Source: Labilibaculum sp. K2S
GTDB lineage: Bacteria; Bacteroidota; Bacteroidia; Bacteroidales; Marinifilaceae
Direction of reading: 5' to 3'
DNA length: 64,000 bases
Assembly: GCF_030372765.1 (NCBI RefSeq)
Contig: NZ_JAUCMW010000016.1
Span: 1-64,000 of the forward strand
The translations under genes were made by a program, and so were the position numbers. The notes below the pieces were generated by a model. That model was not told the DNA's origin and searched no databases. It saw nothing but the letters and a program-made list of their open reading frames with translations. Below are positions 1 to 8,806 of this stretch, one piece after another; the stretch's first letter is position 1; each line of letters begins with the position of its first letter.

Positions 1-2
1 TA

Positions 3-3000
3 CTATTATTGGCTTGTACTACTTATCTCTTTTCATACGCAGATGAATCAACAAATTTCATTCATGTAAGAGCAGAAGTAGGAAGACAGCAAACCATTGC
101 CACAAGTGTAGTAGAAGATTCACTTGGTTATCTGTGGCTTAATTCACACACAGGTATTCTGCGCTTTGACGGATATGATTACCGCCAATATTCAAACAGC
201 GAAATATTTGGGAAGGAAGCATCTACTGCCTCAATTCTTAGCTTATTAAAAGATTCTCAGGGAAACATATGGTGCGTATCTAAAAAAGGCTCGATTTCCA
301 AACTGATGCCATCAGAAAAATTTTCGCCGCAATATTCCAACATCACCATGTTAGCGGAACATCAAACACTGGAATCTGTTAACATTGGTTCGTCGAGAAT
401 TTGGTTAGGCAGTAATTTTGGAACTGTAATCGGTCAATCTCTTGCAGATTCAACAATTATTAGATTTGACATTTACTCATCCAATGAAACCATTACATCC
501 ATTACAGAAGGAAAAAACGATATCGTATGGTTCAGCACCAACAAAGGCCGAATCTTTAAAGCAAATACATCGACCCGGGAACTTACCGAGCTAAAAGGAC
601 CTTTCAATAATCCATTCAATACCACTATCTTAACAACTGATAAAAATGGAAATCTTTGGATTGGAACAGAACTTTACGGATTATTTTCTTACAATCCGGA
701 AACAGAAACCTACGATCAATTTCACAACAAAGCCAAAACTTCACATTTTGTTCCAACCAATATGATCATCCGCATTTTCCGCGACAGCAAAGGAATCATT
801 TGGGCGGGCACTGACGGAGGCGGACTGTATCAAGTGAATCCGGAAACGAAAGAAGTGAGAAGATACACTCATTCGAAAACCAATAAATTTTCATTACAGA
901 GCAATACAATTATTGGACTGGGAGAAACAAACAACAACGATATCTGGATCTTCACAAATTATGGCAATATCAATATATTACCCAGTGAGTCATCAACTTT
1001 TGGATATTATAGCGGCAGTCTTTCGGGTTCTCCAGCAAGAGTTCTATCCATTTTAAAATGTGAGAATGGAAATCTATGGATTGGTACCGATGGGGAAGGA
1101 ATCACCATAATTGATAAAACAGGAAAGGCGATTCAACAATTTGTTGCAAAAACCAACACAGCCAATGGACTGACAGGAAATTACATTCAAGCCATGGTTG
1201 AGGATGAAAACCAAAACAAATGGATTGGAACTTACCTTAACGGATTACTCCATTACAATACAAAGACAAATAAATTCTCATCGATAAAAGCAGTAAATAA
1301 GGTCGGACAGATGGCTACAGATATCAGGTCTTTATTCATCGACAATAAAAATAGAATTTGGGTTGGCAGTAACGTGGGGATATCAGTCTACTCACTATCC
1401 GGCAAACAAACCGCCTTTTATCCGCACAATAAAAATGGCCTTAAAGGAAGTATCGCAGAGGTCTTTTTAAAAGATAAAAACAATCAGATTTGGATAGGAA
1501 TGATTGACGGTGGATTGTTCTTATTTCAAGAGGAAAAAACATTGGAAGATTCCTTTTTCATCCCGTTTCAATTAGTAAATACTAAAAATAAGGTTGAGAA
1601 TAGTATCAGTCACGGTACTTCAGATGATCACGGAAACCTCTATTTTGTAAATTCTTATTCCAAACTACTTAAATTCAGTACTAAAGAGAAAAAGACAGTA
1701 CCTATTACCGGATTTAATAATGAAGAAATTCACGGAGTTATGGCTGTAATTGCTGCAGACAGCTCAAATTTATGGGTTTCACGGATAAACGGTATTTCTC
1801 ATCTGGATCTTGCTGCAGGCCGCAGTTATTTTTATTCGTGGAAAAACGGCACTTTAAAAGATCGTTTTCTTTCGGGAAGTGCTGCCAAAGATAAAGATGG
1901 TATTCTCTATTTTGGAGGTGTGGGCGGATTAAATCATTTTGATCCCTCCCGAATAAAAAAAACAAAGAAAGAGTTACGCCTTCGAGTTAATCAGCTTAAA
2001 ATTGTGAACCGGGATGCAGAAGAATTAATTCCGGAACAACTGAAAGCAGGTATCGAGCAAATCAAAACTTTAAAGCTCAATCATGAGCAAACCTCTTTTT
2101 CTTTTCAATTCTCAGTAATAAACGATCATCTGGATCCAAACTATTTTTATGCCTACCGGCTAAAAGAATTTGATAATGATTGGATCACAACCGAAAACAT
2201 TCGGGTGGCCACCTATACCAATATCCCTTATGGCAATTATACGTTTGAAGTAAAGGCAGGAACCAAAAGAAACGTTTGGGATATTCAGACTCAAACAATC
2301 GAGGTTAAAATTCTTCCTCCATTTTGGCTAAGATGGTGGGCTTATTTGATTTATACATTCCTAATTTTAATCATCAGTTTTTTTATTATTCGTTATTCCA
2401 TTATGTGGGCACGATTAAAGAAAAAACTGTATTTAAAAGAACTTCAAAATGAAAAGGACAAAGAATTATATGAATTAAAGATGAATTTCTTCGCAAAAAT
2501 GTCGCATGAAATTCAAACGCCGCTAACCTTAATTTTATCGCCCATCGAAAACATGATTGAACGCGCAGAGGGGAATTTATTGCTTAGACAACGCCTACAG
2601 GTTATTAAGAACAATGCGAATCGGTTATCGCGGATAGCGATGGAATTAATGACAATACGAAATAAAGAATTGGGAAAATTAAAAATCAGCGTCAGCGAAA
2701 ATAACATTATTAAAGATATTAATAAAACAGCTCTTTCTTTTATGGAGCAAGCCAGATTCAAACAAATTGATTTTAGCGTGGAAGGAGTTGAAGAAGAAGA
2801 AATTATGCTTTGGTACGATCAGCAAAAACTGGAGCATGTAATTTACAATCTTTTGGCCAATGCCTTCAAATTCACTCCCAAGGAAGGAAAAATAATAATA
2901 GCCGTTACTGAGAATATTGAAGAAAGAAAAGTAGAGATTAAAATAACCGATACCGGCATTGGTATTCCAGGCAATGAACTCACAAATATCTTTAATCTGT

Positions 3001-4067
3001 TTTATCAATCGAAAGATGGAAAAGCAATTGGAGGAACAGGAATAGGACTGGCCTTAAGTAAAGAATTGATTCTCCTGCACAAAGGGGAAATCTCTGTTGA
3101 ATCTGAACTCCATAAAGGAACAATATTTACCATTTCAATACCAACTGGTAATCAGCATTTCAGACAGGACGAATTTGCTTATCATGAATCCAGCAGGGAA
3201 GAAATAAATGAAACTCCGATTCTACCTTCAAATATCACTCATGAATTAAGAGAATTAATTCATGATGAAAACAAAAAAAACATCTTGATTGTTGAAGACA
3301 ATTATGAAATGCTGCTGTTTTTGGAAGATAGCTTTAAAATTTTCTACAATGTAAAAGTTACTCAAAATGGACAGGAGGCTCTTACCTGTCTGTCTGATTA
3401 CAAGGCTGATATTATTTTAAGTGATGTAATGATGCCAATTATGGACGGAATTACACTCTGCAAAAATTTAAAAGAGAAAAAATGCACCCGTCACATTCCA
3501 ATTATATTACTGACAACAAAAAATACAACAAGTTCGAAACTGGAAGGGCTGAAATTTGGTGCGATTGAATACATTAACAAACCATTTAATGTAAAAGAGC
3601 TCCTATTAAAAGTAAACAACATTTTAGATGCTCAAAGAAGAGTAATCGAACAATATCGTGCTGAGATTCTTACAAATTGCAAAGAACTTGAAATAGAATC
3701 TCCGGATGAAAAGTTCATAGAATCGGTTCTTCTGGAAATAGAGAATAATTTTGAAGATCCGGAATTTAGATTGGAAGAACTAGCCGTGAGTTTAAACATG
3801 AGCTATTCCAACATTTACCGAAGATTTCTGTCTTTAACAGGTAAAACACTAGTCGATTTTGTCCGCACATTCAGATTGCGAAAAGCCGTTCCTATACTCA
3901 TTAATCACAATTTAACCATCTCGGAAATTGCTTTTAAAGTAGGTTTTAATGATCCTAAATATTTTTCCAAATGCTTTAAAAAAGAATATAAAAAAACACC
4001 TAAACAATACAAACTGGAATATGAATCGGTGAGTTCTTCAGATAATTTAAGCCCGGATATAGATTAA
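3..4067 (+). CDS. Hybrid two-component sensor/regulator (HTCS), 5' end outside window
   Basis: This is a one-protein two-component system that senses a ligand in the periplasm and controls transcription. The reading frame is open to the left edge, and its first residues look like the end of a signal peptide, so the true start lies upstream. Numbering from nt 9, residues about 20-690 carry Reg_prop beta-propeller repeats (GNLWIGT, NRIWVGS, NQIWIGM). A Y_Y_Y domain follows (about 690-765), then one membrane helix (about 773-797). The histidine kinase has His833 in SHEIQTPLTLI and ATP-site motifs DTGIGIP and GGTGIGLAL. The receiver has Asp1139 in LSDVMMP, and an AraC-type HTH ends the protein. 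The H-box has Gln where Arg is usual. HTCS proteins normally control a neighbouring saccharide locus; here the next genes are a cytochrome and an oxidoreductase. Confidence 0.95.
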   Translation, partial: LLLACTTYLFSYADESTNFIHVRAEVGRQQTIATSVVEDSLGYLWLNSHTGILRFDGYDYRQYSNSEIFGKEASTASILSLLKDSQGNIWCVSKKGSISKLMPSEKFSPQYSNITMLAEHQTLESVNIGSSRIWLGSNFGTVIGQSLADSTIIRFDIYSSNETITSITEGKNDIVWFSTNKGRIFKANTSTRELTELKGPFNNPFNTTILTTDKNGNLWIGTELYGLFSYNPETETYDQFHNKAKTSHFVPTNMIIRIFRDSKGIIWAGTDGGGLYQVNPETKEVRRYTHSKTNKFSLQSNTIIGLGETNNNDIWIFTNYGNINILPSESSTFGYYSGSLSGSPARVLSILKCENGNLWIGTDGEGITIIDKTGKAIQQFVAKTNTANGLTGNYIQAMVEDENQNKWIGTYLNGLLHYNTKTNKFSSIKAVNKVGQMATDIRSLFIDNKNRIWVGSNVGISVYSLSGKQTAFYPHNKNGLKGSIAEVFLKDKNNQIWIGMIDGGLFLFQEEKTLEDSFFIPFQLVNTKNKVENSISHGTSDDHGNLYFVNSYSKLLKFSTKEKKTVPITGFNNEEIHGVMAVIAADSSNLWVSRINGISHLDLAAGRSYFYSWKNGTLKDRFLSGSAAKDKDGILYFGGVGGLNHFDPSRIKKTKKELRLRVNQLKIVNRDAEELIPEQLKAGIEQIKTLKLNHEQTSFSFQFSVINDHLDPNYFYAYRLKEFDNDWITTENIRVATYTNIPYGNYTFEVKAGTKRNVWDIQTQTIEVKILPPFWLRWWAYLIYTFLILIISFFIIRYSIMWARLKKKLYLKELQNEKDKELYELKMNFFAKMSHEIQTPLTLILSPIENMIERAEGNLLLRQRLQVIKNNANRLSRIAMELMTIRNKELGKLKISVSENNIIKDINKTALSFMEQARFKQIDFSVEGVEEEEIMLWYDQQKLEHVIYNLLANAFKFTPKEGKIIIAVTENIEERKVEIKITDTGIGIPGNELTNIFNLFYQSKDGKAIGGTGIGLALSKELILLHKGEISVESELHKGTIFTISIPTGNQHFRQDEFAYHESSREEINETPILPSNITHELRELIHDENKKNILIVEDNYEMLLFLEDSFKIFYNVKVTQNGQEALTCLSDYKADIILSDVMMPIMDGITLCKNLKEKKCTRHIPIILLTTKNTTSSKLEGLKFGAIEYINKPFNVKELLLKVNNILDAQRRVIEQYRAEILTNCKELEIESPDEKFIESVLLEIENNFEDPEFRLEELAVSLNMSYSNIYRRFLSLTGKTLVDFVRTFRLRKAVPILINHNLTISEIAFKVGFNDPKYFSKCFKKEYKKTPKQYKLEYESVSSSDNLSPDID

Positions 4068-4078
4068 TTAATTTTCTG

Positions 4079-5479
4079 ATGAATAAATCCCTCCATAAAT
4101 ACAAATTTCTTCTGTTCATACTTTCGTCTTTCCTTTTTGCCCTTGTATTTATTACAAGCGTGAAGAAAATTGATCATTTGAGTTCCTCTGACGAATACTG
4201 CATGTCTTGTCATGTGCATTCTCATGCTGATAATGAATGGAGAATATCATCTCATCACAACAATAAAAGTGGTGTTATCGTTCACTGTGTTGATTGCCAT
4301 TTACCACCCAAAGAACATATGGCTTATTGGCCTGAAAAAATAAAAGCAGGCTCAAGAGACCTTTACTCCTATTGGTGTAAGGATATGGATAAAATTAATT
4401 GGGACGAAAAATCCACTCTGGAAAAAGCAAAGCATCATACATTCACAGGGTCCTGCATCAGCTGTCACCAAAATTTATTTCCCTTGCACTTATCAAAGAA
4501 AGGAGATGAAGCACACTTTTACTATAAAAACAATTCAGTTAATTTAGATTGCATCAATTGTCATTTAGGTGTTGGACATGGTGAAAAGGAATCACTCCAT
4601 GAAAATTCCAACTTTTTAAAATCCTCACAAACTGAAATAAAATACCACCAAGCTGCAGAGGTGAAGCATTTTATCAATTTCACAGAAAAAATACCGGGAA
4701 CATCAATTGCTTTTGAAATGATAGCAGTACCAGCCACAGTCGAAATGGAAAAGTCTTTTTTCATGGCTAAAACAGAAGTCTCGTGGAACGAATACCAAAG
4801 CTTTCTTAGTGAAACAGAATCAGAAGGTCGTACCGAAACCAATACTGATGTTGATGCAATTTCAGGAGCAACCCCACCCTTTGGAGATCCTTCGCAAGGA
4901 TGGGGAATGGGAAACCGACCCGCAATTACTATGACCTGGCATGCTGCAGATACTTATTGCAAATGGCTTTCTCAAAAAACAGGGAAAACTTACCGTTTGC
5001 CAACCGCAGCAGAGTGGGAATACGCTACCGGAACAAATAAAAATGAAGAATTCTTTTTTGGTGGTAAAACGTCAGACTACACAGCAAAAAACATTGTTCT
5101 GAATCTATTTCAAAAACCGAGCGGTAAAATCAATAATTACGTGATTTGGAAAGAAAACAGCACCGGTAAAACGGGTTTGCCGGAAGAGGTTTTGCCAAAC
5201 AGATATGGAATTTTAAACCTGCTGGGCAATGTTCGTGAATTTTGCCTTGATACGATAAAAGCAGATCAGAAAACCGAATATCTAATCAAAGGAGGATCAT
5301 TTAAAAGCTCTGTGCACGAACTGCTTTTAAATTTCAAAGATCATACCCAACATGACAAATGGATGATGACCGATCCTCAGATTCCAAAAAGCATCTGGTG
5401 GTATTCCGATTGCAATGATGTTGGTTTCCGTGTAGTTTGCGAATGGCCTCAGGAAAATCAGAACAACAGAATCAAATAA
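4079..5479 (+). CDS. Membrane-anchored tetraheme NapC/NrfH-type cytochrome fused to SUMF1-like domain
   Basis: Residues 10-28 form an N-terminal membrane anchor. Four CxxCH heme-binding motifs follow at Cys41 (CMSCH), Cys70 (CVDCH), Cys126 (CISCH) and Cys158 (CINCH), as in NapC/NirT/NrfH quinol dehydrogenases that pass electrons to periplasmic enzymes. From about residue 200 to 455 the sequence becomes a SUMF1/formylglycine-generating-enzyme-like domain (RLPTAAEWEYATG, LLGNVREFCLD, IKGGSF, DVGFRVV). The two active-site cysteines expected just after the GGS(W/F) motif of true formylglycine enzymes are absent, so sulfatase activation is unlikely. The gene starts 11 nt after the HTCS stop and precedes a Tat-exported oxidoreductase, so an operon and an electron-acceptor role are inferred. 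Confidence 0.88.
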   Translation: MNKSLHKYKFLLFILSSFLFALVFITSVKKIDHLSSSDEYCMSCHVHSHADNEWRISSHHNNKSGVIVHCVDCHLPPKEHMAYWPEKIKAGSRDLYSYWCKDMDKINWDEKSTLEKAKHHTFTGSCISCHQNLFPLHLSKKGDEAHFYYKNNSVNLDCINCHLGVGHGEKESLHENSNFLKSSQTEIKYHQAAEVKHFINFTEKIPGTSIAFEMIAVPATVEMEKSFFMAKTEVSWNEYQSFLSETESEGRTETNTDVDAISGATPPFGDPSQGWGMGNRPAITMTWHAADTYCKWLSQKTGKTYRLPTAAEWEYATGTNKNEEFFFGGKTSDYTAKNIVLNLFQKPSGKINNYVIWKENSTGKTGLPEEVLPNRYGILNLLGNVREFCLDTIKADQKTEYLIKGGSFKSSVHELLLNFKDHTQHDKWMMTDPQIPKSIWWYSDCNDVGFRVVCEWPQENQNNRIK

Positions 5480-5503
5480 TCTTCATTTTTACTCTCCGAC
5501 AAT

Positions 5504-6850
5504 ATGAATAGCAATGATTACAACAACAGCCGAAGAAATTTTCTGCGCAATGCTGCCACTGCAGGAATCATAGGTGCCATTGGAATTAATCCCTTTCTAA
5601 CCTCTTGTCAATCGGGCAAAAAGAGAGAATATACTTTTCCTCCCATGTTGAACAGAGCGCCGGATGGTTCGCTGTTAAAAGCTGGTATTGTTGGTTGCGG
5701 TTATCGGGGAACGGGTGCGGCATTAAACTTTTTAAACGCCGGATCAAATGTTGAAATTGTGGCCTTGGCGGATATTTTTCAAGACCGTATTGATGCTTGT
5801 CGTTTGAAAATAAAAGAACAAAAGGGACTTGAAATTTCTCCCGACAAGTGCTTCTCAGGCATCAATTCCTTCGAAAAACTGATGAACTGCGACATAGACA
5901 TTGTGATTCTTGCAACTCCGCCGCACTTCAGACCACAACATTTCGAAGCTTGCGTAAAAGCCAAAAAGCATGTCTTTATGGAAAAACCTGTGGCTGTCGA
6001 TCCGGTTGGTGTTCGTTCGGTAATGGTATCTGCCGAAAAGGCGAAAATGCTTGGTTTATCGGTGGTAACCGGAACCATAAAACGTCATCAGCAGGATTAC
6101 ATTGAAACGTTTAAACAGGTAACCAAGGGAGAAATTGGAGAAATTGTATCAGCCAACAGCTATTACAACGTTGGAAAGCTTTGGCACAGAAACCCACGTG
6201 CAGATTGGTCTGAACTGGAAAACATGATTCGAAACTGGGTCAACTGGTGCTGGCTTTCGGGCGATCATATTGTAGAACAAAATGTCCACAATTTAGATAC
6301 CGTGAATTGGTTTGTAGGCAAACATCCCGAAAAAGCTCTTGGGTTTGGTGCCCGGCATCAGAGAATTACCGGCGATCAATACGACCAATTTAGTGTCGAT
6401 TTTGTGTACGATAAAGATGTTCATTATCACAGCATGTGCCGTCAAATTAATGATTGCAGTAATTCAATTTCTGATCGTATTCAAGGAAGTAAAGGAAGTA
6501 CAAATTGTGAAAACACGATTTACAATCCAGATGGCTCTGTAAAATGGACTTTTGATTATCCCCGAAAAGGAGATGGTTCCAACCTAAGTCGACTTACAAC
6601 AAACCCTTACGACCAGGAACATATCGATTTGCTTACAGCCATTCGAACCGGAAAACCAATAAATGAGGCTTTCCAAATTGCAGAATCAACGCTCACAGGT
6701 ATCATAGGAAGAATATCAGCTTATACCGGAAAAGAAGTAAGTTGGGAAGAAATAATGAATTCTGATTTGTATTTGGGACCAAAAATTTATGTGATTGGGC
6801 CTGTTGCTGTTTCAAAAGAAATACCCAAACCAGGAAGTAGTCCGAAGTAA
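5504..6850 (+). CDS. Tat-exported Gfo/Idh/MocA family oxidoreductase, probable lipoprotein
   Basis: This is an NAD(P)-dependent oxidoreductase of the Gfo/Idh/MocA family, which acts on sugars and cyclitols. The N-terminus has a twin-arginine motif (SRRNFLR), a hydrophobic stretch and a lipobox-like FLTSC, so export as a folded, cofactor-loaded lipoprotein is likely. The Rossmann motif is GIVGCGYRGTG at about residue 56. MEKPVAVD is the family EKP motif with its conserved Lys, and EQNVHNLDTVNW is the typical HN(I/L)D active-site segment. It begins 24 nt after the cytochrome gene. Exported members in Bacteroidota include enzymes of 3-keto-sugar chemistry, but the substrate here is not readable. 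A hairpin follows the stop. Confidence 0.92.
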   Translation: MNSNDYNNSRRNFLRNAATAGIIGAIGINPFLTSCQSGKKREYTFPPMLNRAPDGSLLKAGIVGCGYRGTGAALNFLNAGSNVEIVALADIFQDRIDACRLKIKEQKGLEISPDKCFSGINSFEKLMNCDIDIVILATPPHFRPQHFEACVKAKKHVFMEKPVAVDPVGVRSVMVSAEKAKMLGLSVVTGTIKRHQQDYIETFKQVTKGEIGEIVSANSYYNVGKLWHRNPRADWSELENMIRNWVNWCWLSGDHIVEQNVHNLDTVNWFVGKHPEKALGFGARHQRITGDQYDQFSVDFVYDKDVHYHSMCRQINDCSNSISDRIQGSKGSTNCENTIYNPDGSVKWTFDYPRKGDGSNLSRLTTNPYDQEHIDLLTAIRTGKPINEAFQIAESTLTGIIGRISAYTGKEVSWEEIMNSDLYLGPKIYVIGPVAVSKEIPKPGSSPK

Positions 6851-6882
6851 AAAGCCATTTCACCACATTGTGAAACGGCCTT
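6849..6882 (-). terminator. Hairpin terminator between convergent genes
   Basis: Arms at 6852-6863 (AAGCCATTTCAC) and 6870-6882 pair with one bulge and one wobble. Read on the minus strand the stem runs into five T residues, so it can end the hexosamine operon. It may also stop the plus-strand operon, whose stop codon it abuts. Confidence 0.6.
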
Positions 6883-6907
6883 ATCAATCAGTATTTTATT
6901 GGAATCA

Positions 6908-7861
6908 TTAAGCCTGATCGTTCCATATTAAAGCGGCTGCACCTAAAACTGCCGCATCATCACCTAATTCCGAAGGCAACAGGCTAATTTTATTTTTATA
7001 CAGGAACAGTAAATTCTTTTCCATTGCCTCACGAACAGGTTCAAAAAGAAGCTCGCCTGCTTTTGCCAGTCCTCCAAAAAAGAAAATAGCTTTAGGACTG
7101 GTTACCGAAGCAACATTTGCCAAAGCTTCCCCTAACATTTTTCCGGTATAGGCAAACACTTCCATCGCCAGCAGATCTCCGTCATTGGCCGCATCTGCAA
7201 CCATCTTTGCATCCAATTCATTAAACGAAATCGCCCGCAAAGAACTTTCCCCCAAATGTTTTGCCAACATCTTATACGCAGTTCGTTTTACTCCCGTAGC
7301 CGATACATAAGTCTCCAGGCAACCTCTTCGTCCGCAACCGCATTCCCGTCCTTCCGGGCGCATAATAATGTGTCCGACTTCTCCGGCAAATCCATCATGT
7401 CCGTAAAGCAAATCGCCGTTTACAACAATGCCGCTTCCCAAACCGGTACCCAGAGTAATCACCATGAAATCATCCATATTTTTGGCACCTCCAAATATAC
7501 GTTCGCCCAAAGCAGCAGCATTGGCATCATTGGTCAGTTTTACAGGTACATTCATGCGTTCCTTCACCAAACGGGAAATTTCCAACAATCCTTTCCACCG
7601 TAAATTGGCAGCATTTTCGATTGTACCGGTATGATAATTTCCATTGGGGGCTCCAATACCTATGCCAATTAATTTAAGATCTTCGCTTGAATCTTCAATC
7701 GTCTTATCAATTAAATTACATAAGTCATTCAAAAAATCCTCAAACCGTTCCTGCTCCTGAGTTGGAATGGTTCCATTTCCCCATGATTTTCCGTTTGCAT
7801 CAATGCATGAAAAAACCGTATTGGTTCCTCCTATGTCTATACCTATTGCTATATCTGTCAT
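6908..7861 (-). CDS. ROK-family sugar kinase (glucokinase/N-acetylhexosamine kinase type)
   Basis: Cytosolic ATP-dependent hexose kinase of the ROK family, 317 residues, a usual length. The phosphate loop is GIDIGGTN (7-14). Asp112 in TNDANAAALGE is the expected catalytic base, and TLGTGLGSG (136-144) is the second nucleotide-binding motif. Glu161, His164 and the CGCGRRGCLE cluster (174-183) form the ROK zinc site. There is no N-terminal HTH, so it is an enzyme and not a repressor, unlike the ROK protein at 16362-17582. It is the last gene of the hexosamine operon and is separated from the CBM9 gene by a 23-bp tandem repeat. Glucose, GlcNAc, mannose or fructose are all possible substrates. 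Confidence 0.9.
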   Translation of the reverse strand: MTDIAIGIDIGGTNTVFSCIDANGKSWGNGTIPTQEQERFEDFLNDLCNLIDKTIEDSSEDLKLIGIGIGAPNGNYHTGTIENAANLRWKGLLEISRLVKERMNVPVKLTNDANAAALGERIFGGAKNMDDFMVITLGTGLGSGIVVNGDLLYGHDGFAGEVGHIIMRPEGRECGCGRRGCLETYVSATGVKRTAYKMLAKHLGESSLRAISFNELDAKMVADAANDGDLLAMEVFAYTGKMLGEALANVASVTSPKAIFFFGGLAKAGELLFEPVREAMEKNLLFLYKNKISLLPSELGDDAAVLGAAALIWNDQA

Positions 7862-7903
7862 TCCAATTTATTCTAATTTTCTTTCCAATAAAAATAGTCC
7901 TGA

Positions 7904-8018
7904 TACTACTCCGGTTGTCGGACTAGTACTACTCCAGTTGTCAGACTAGTACTACTCCGGTTGTCAGACTAGTACTACTCCGGTTGTCGGACTAGTACTA
8001 CTCCGATTGTTGGACTAG
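7904..8018. repeat. 23-bp tandem repeat, five full copies plus a decayed sixth
   Basis: Five head-to-tail 23-bp units start at 7904, 7927, 7950, 7973 and 7996. Each reads TACTACTCC-(G/A)-(G/A)-TTGT-(C/T)-(G/A)-GACTAG, with only transitions between copies. A degenerate sixth unit runs to about 8038. Each unit junction forms a 16-nt near-palindrome (GGACTAGTACTACTCC, one mismatch), so single strands could fold into a series of small hairpins. The array lies between the CBM9 gene and the ROK kinase of the same operon, about 40 bp upstream of the kinase start. There are no unique spacers, so it is not a CRISPR array. Confidence 0.95.
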
Positions 8019-8092
8019 TACTGCTCCTGTTTTGGTTGTGAAAAGTAAGACTTACACACAAACTACTTAGCAAAGCTAGTTCTTTCTTTTTT

Positions 8093-8740
8093 TTAAACCT
8101 CTAGTTTCAACTTTCCAAATGATGATGGAATATGAAAATCAGGGTCTTTAGAATCCGGTTTCACCCAGGAAATCCATCTTAAATCTGCGTCCAGCCCTTC
8201 TTCAGGTAATTTCATACAGTATCCACGATACAAACCAGCTTCTAATGTGCGATTTTTTAATAATCCCAATCCTTCTAATGAAGATAGTTTTATAGCTCCT
8301 TCCACTACATAACCTTTGGTATTTGTCGAAGCTTTTACCTCCAGATCTTGAGATTCGGGCCACGACCATTCATAATCAAAATCACGATAGTAGTGCGTCA
8401 TGTAATCCAATACACGTCCTCGAGCATCCATTTCCAAACAGTAATACGGATTTAATTTTTCGTCTTGTCTGAAAAAGATTTCAACCCGATCACTATGCAC
8501 CACTTCCATTTTGTGATCTTCATCAACGTAAGTCAATACATTATCATCTTCTACGTCGAAACGGAAATAAAAGTACTGCTCATCGTGCAAAGCTCTGAAA
8601 TTGGTTTTGGGCGCTTTTTCATTTTCCCATGGGAAAGTAAAATCAGAGTTCACATCAGCCATTTCCCATACGGGATGCATTTCTTGTCCGGTAATTGTTA
8701 AAAGGCCCTGTTTTATTCGTTTTACGATATATTCGGTCAT
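8093..8740 (-). CDS. Carbohydrate-binding family 9-like protein
   Basis: A 215-residue protein resembling the CBM9-like/DOMON-like beta-sandwich domains that bind sugars. Supporting segments are HDEQYFYFRFDVEDDNV near residue 52, the HSDRVEIFFRQD stretch near residue 85, and GYVVEGAIKLSSLEGLGL. No signal peptide is visible, which is unusual for a sugar-binding domain and suggests a cytosolic role or export by another route. It starts only 7 nt after a T-rich terminator that separates it from the NagB/PIG-L gene, so its expression may be lower than that of the upstream genes. Its role in the hexosamine operon is inferred from position only. Confidence 0.75.
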   Translation of the reverse strand: MTEYIVKRIKQGLLTITGQEMHPVWEMADVNSDFTFPWENEKAPKTNFRALHDEQYFYFRFDVEDDNVLTYVDEDHKMEVVHSDRVEIFFRQDEKLNPYYCLEMDARGRVLDYMTHYYRDFDYEWSWPESQDLEVKASTNTKGYVVEGAIKLSSLEGLGLLKNRTLEAGLYRGYCMKLPEEGLDADLRWISWVKPDSKDPDFHIPSSFGKLKLEV

Positions 8741-8747
8741 ATTCCTT

Positions 8748-8788
8748 AAAAAAAAAGTGGACCGAGAGACAATTGTCTCCCGATCCGG
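8748..8788 (-). terminator. Intra-operon terminator/attenuator before the CBM9 gene
   Basis: The core GAGACAATTGTCTC is a perfect 14-bp palindrome, extended to about 12 pairs per arm with wobbles. On the minus strand it is followed by a run of nine T residues (8756-8748). It sits between the stop of the NagB/PIG-L gene (8807) and the ATG of the CBM9-like gene (8740), so it should reduce or regulate read-through. Confidence 0.8.
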
Positions 8789-8806
8789 GGTATTTATGTG
8801 TGGTAC

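Noticed and set aside
4660..5470. Functional formylglycine-generating enzyme (sulfatase activator)
   Set aside because: The active-site cysteines expected after the GGS(F/W) motif are missing and no sulfatase gene is in the window.
7904..8038. CRISPR array
   Set aside because: Units are contiguous with no unique spacers and there are no cas genes.
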